The notes under the pieces: model-generated
What the model was told of the DNA's origin: nothing
Database searches by the model: none
What the model saw: the letters and a program-made list of their open reading frames with translations, nothing else
NCBI GenBank assembly: GCA_003649445.1
Contig: QMRV01000094.1
Span: forward strand, 1-6,902
Direction of reading: 5' to 3'
From: Thermoprotei archaeon
GTDB lineage: Archaea; Thermoproteota; Thermoprotei; Thermofilales; B15-G2
Length of the DNA: 6,902 nt
Made by a program: the position numbers and the translations under genes
Shown here: positions 5,593 to 6,902 of the stretch, in pieces
Layout of the letters: each line of letters begins with the position of its first letter
Numbering within the stretch: position 1 is the first letter of the stretch

Positions 5593-6402
5593 ATGGGATA
5601 TTTAAGAGAAGAAACAATGAGACTGATTAAAAAATACGGCATTAGGCCTAAAAAGAAATACAGTCAAAGCTTTCTCATATGCGACACCGTGGCACGAGAC
5701 CTAGTAAATTTTCTTAACTTAAAGGAAACAGATACTGTCTTAGAGATTGGAGCAGGACTCGGCCTGCTTACTGGCATGATTGCCGAAAAATGCGCGAAAG
5801 TTATTGCAGTAGAAATAGATAGTTTGCTAGTAGATATCATGAAAAAAGAAACTTTATCTAAGTACGATAATATAGAAATAATTGAAGGAGATATTCTTGA
5901 AATAAGAATACCTAAAGTAAATAAAGTATTTTCAAATGTCCCGTATCACATATCCTCTCCACTTTTATTTAAGCTCGCGCAAGACGCAAAATTCGAGTTC
6001 GCTATTTTAGTTTTTCAAAAAGAATTTGCATACAGGTTGATTGCCAATCCTGGTTCGAAAAGTTATGGACGTTTAAGTATTGCTACACAGGCGTTTTTTG
6101 ATATAGAGCTTCTTAAATTAATACCTAAGTACTGCTTCTATCCAGTGCCCGAAGTAGATTCAATGGCCGTAAAGCTAGTTCCTTCACGAAAAATACCGGA
6201 AAATAAGTCTGAAGACTTCTTGAATCTTATAAGAAAAATCTTTCCTTACAGAAATAAATTGGTAAGTAAGGCTTTAAAGATAGCTTACGGTAACAGGGAC
6301 TATTTTTTGTTTGAAAAAAATATTCCGCGAAACCTTCTATCGAAAAGAGTTAGAGAATTAACAATAAGCGATGTGCTAATATTGTTAGATACAATCAGCT
6401 GA
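5593..6402 (+). CDS. ksgA: 16S rRNA adenine-N6,N6-dimethyltransferase (KsgA/Dim1)
   Basis: This enzyme uses S-adenosylmethionine to dimethylate two adjacent adenines in the 3'-terminal helix of 16S rRNA, a late step of small-subunit assembly. At 269 residues it has the usual length. The N-terminal KKKYSQSFLICD (20-31) corresponds to the family's K.xGQxFLxD. SAM motif I is VLEIGAGLGLLT (49-60), the ribose-binding acidic residue is Glu74 in VAVEID-like AVEID, and GD at 99-100 contacts the adenine. The catalytic motif IV is NVPYHISSPLLF (115-126), a conservative form of NLPYxISSP. QKEFAYRL (142-149) and FYPVPEVDS (182-190) are further family signatures, and the C-terminal helical domain (about 200-269) is complete. 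In many archaea ksgA sits with rpl21e, rpoF and a DUF655 gene; here it stands alone with its own promoter region, divergent from DUF211. Confidence 0.96.
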   Translation: MGYLREETMRLIKKYGIRPKKKYSQSFLICDTVARDLVNFLNLKETDTVLEIGAGLGLLTGMIAEKCAKVIAVEIDSLLVDIMKKETLSKYDNIEIIEGDILEIRIPKVNKVFSNVPYHISSPLLFKLAQDAKFEFAILVFQKEFAYRLIANPGSKSYGRLSIATQAFFDIELLKLIPKYCFYPVPEVDSMAVKLVPSRKIPENKSEDFLNLIRKIFPYRNKLVSKALKIAYGNRDYFLFEKNIPRNLLSKRVRELTISDVLILLDTIS

Positions 6403-6452
6403 TGCAGACTCGGGCACGAGTTCCCCTAAGCCCGCCTAAATTCATCATCTGT
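6391..6452 (-). ncRNA. Candidate C/D box-like small RNA in the GC-rich spacer after ksgA
   Basis: On the minus strand an exact box C (ATGATGA, 6448-6442) is followed 43 nt later by box D (CTGA, 6398-6395). The four bases before box C (ACAG) can pair with the four after box D (TTGT), giving a short terminal stem as in archaeal C/D guide RNAs; total length is about 62 nt. The intervening sequence is about 60% G+C (6403-6440), far above the surroundings, as expected for structured RNA in an AT-rich thermophile. Against it, internal boxes are poor: D' could only be CTTA (6430-6427) and no good C' is visible. The two guides would lie in TTTAGGCGGG and GTCTGCATCAG; I cannot name their targets. The 3' end would overlap the last codons of ksgA in antisense. 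Confidence 0.3.
6408..6434. other. GC-rich foldable segment (two alternative hairpins)
   Basis: ACTCG (6408-6412) and CGAGT (6417-6421) form a 5-bp stem with a GGCA loop. Alternatively CGGGC (6411-6415) pairs perfectly with GCCCG (6430-6434) across a 14-nt loop. The two stems share bases and exclude each other. This segment lies inside the candidate small RNA and could equally be a structured 3' untranslated region of ksgA. Confidence 0.5.
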
Positions 6453-6485
6453 GTTTGCAGATAAATGATTCTTAGATTAGTTTTA
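6442..6485 (+). terminator. Hairpin and T-rich tract downstream of ksgA, possible terminator
   Basis: TCAT-C-ATCTG (6442-6451) pairs with CAGAT-AA-ATGA (6458-6468) around the 6-nt loop TGTTTG, giving 9 bp with a small internal loop. It is followed on the plus strand by the T-rich TTCTTAGATTAGTTTT (6469-6484). Archaeal termination mainly needs the T-rich tract, so this could end ksgA transcription; the hairpin may be incidental. Its left arm overlaps box C of the candidate minus-strand RNA. Confidence 0.3.
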
Positions 6486-6504
6486 CTGCGCATTAGGATG
6501 AAAT

Positions 6505-6902
6505 CTAGCTTTCAATTTTCTCTTTTACATGCTTTGTAATATATTTTATTATAATTATAGCTGGTATTATACTATAGAATACATGAATTATATTAAAAAT
6601 AGCTACATATATAAGCATATCTAACAGAACATTGCCTGATATACTTACATTTTTTAAATATTTTTCAGAGAAGGAAAGATACTGTGGAAATAGTAGTGCA
6701 ACAAGTATATAGTTAGCTATGGACATGACGACAACTCTTACTAACGCCGCTAGAGTTAAGTGCAACTTTATTGCCTTTTTAGAAATCTTGCTTGCTATTA
6801 GCAGCCCCACTATTGTCGAGACCACAGCTAAATACTTCATGCTTCCTCCTATGACAGCTCCCGTAATTGCGAGACCCAAGAAATGTATTGTTGCTACAGC
6901 TA
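6505..6902 (-). CDS. Multi-pass membrane protein, 5' end missing; possible ECF-transporter S component
   Basis: The frame is open from the right edge to a TAG at 6507-6505, about 132 residues, so the start lies outside the window; a TTG at 6879 is possible but the reading frame continues upstream through AVATIHF, making an internal start unlikely. The protein is strongly hydrophobic with about four membrane segments: around FLGLAITGAVIGGS, YLAVVSTIVGLLIAS, LHLTLAALVRVVVMSIANYILVALLF and a long C-terminal stretch ending IIPAIIIIKYI, then a basic tail KHVKEK. The pattern 'TLAxLVRVVVMxxxNYxL..LLFP' followed by a final N-x-x-x-x-x-Y-S/A membrane helix resembles RibU-like substrate-binding (S) subunits of energy-coupling-factor transporters, which take up vitamins such as riboflavin. 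This is recognition by pattern, and the substrate is unknown. It is convergent with ksgA. Confidence 0.65.
   Translation of the reverse strand, partial: AVATIHFLGLAITGAVIGGSMKYLAVVSTIVGLLIASKISKKAIKLHLTLAALVRVVVMSIANYILVALLFPQYLSFSEKYLKNVSISGNVLLDMLIYVAIFNIIHVFYSIIPAIIIIKYITKHVKEKIES

Noticed and set aside
6403..6440. tRNA or tRNA fragment in the GC-rich spacer
   Set aside because: No T-loop (GTTCRANNC with a matching stem), no anticodon arm and no 7-bp acceptor stem can be drawn.
6505..6879. TTG at 6879 as the start of the membrane protein
   Set aside because: The same frame stays open to the window edge with a hydrophobic sequence, so the gene is more likely truncated by the window than started by an internal TTG.
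1..6902. CRISPR array, insertion sequence, toxin-antitoxin or defence island
   Set aside because: No regularly spaced repeats, transposase, terminal inverted repeats or recognised defence genes are seen; gene content is mostly housekeeping.

Overview
The window looks like a chromosomal segment of a thermophilic archaeon, most likely in the Thermoproteota (crenarchaeal lineage). This rests on the archaeal family DUF211, an archaeal-type Hsp20, a Dim1/KsgA rRNA methylase, an archaeal-style thiamine-monophosphate kinase, AT-rich DNA, TATA-like boxes about 25 bp upstream of starts, and several starts with no Shine-Dalgarno sequence (leaderless style). I see no mobile element, CRISPR array, tRNA or rRNA. 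Genes are tightly packed and no gene-free stretch exceeds 150 bp.

Layout. Positions 1-2487 are a minus-strand cluster, read from right to left: an 88-residue orphan, a DHH-type phosphoesterase-like protein with an altered first motif, an MBL/beta-CASP exonuclease-like protein, and the first codons of a further gene cut by the window edge. Positions 2488-2595 are a divergent promoter region. thiL (2596-3576, plus) follows and ends 2 bp from the convergent hsp20 gene (3579-4091, minus). Upstream of hsp20 on the same strand are a GT4 glycosyltransferase (4117-5154) and a DUF211 gene (5160-5447). A second divergent promoter region (5448-5592) leads into ksgA (5593-6402, plus). A short GC-rich spacer (6403-6504) separates ksgA from a membrane protein gene (6505-6902, minus) that runs off the right edge and resembles an ECF-transporter S component.

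How they fit together. Most genes are housekeeping: cofactor activation (ThiL), proteostasis (Hsp20), ribosome maturation (KsgA), glycan synthesis (GT4) and uptake (membrane protein). The minus-strand cluster at the left reads as a nucleic-acid processing unit. The MBL protein has intact metal-binding motifs and ends in a sequence resembling a PCNA-interacting (PIP) box, next to a DHH-fold protein and an unknown small protein. The other item of note is the GC-rich, foldable spacer after ksgA, whose minus strand carries an exact box C, a box D and a short closing stem, as in an archaeal C/D box guide RNA, although the internal D'/C' boxes are poor.
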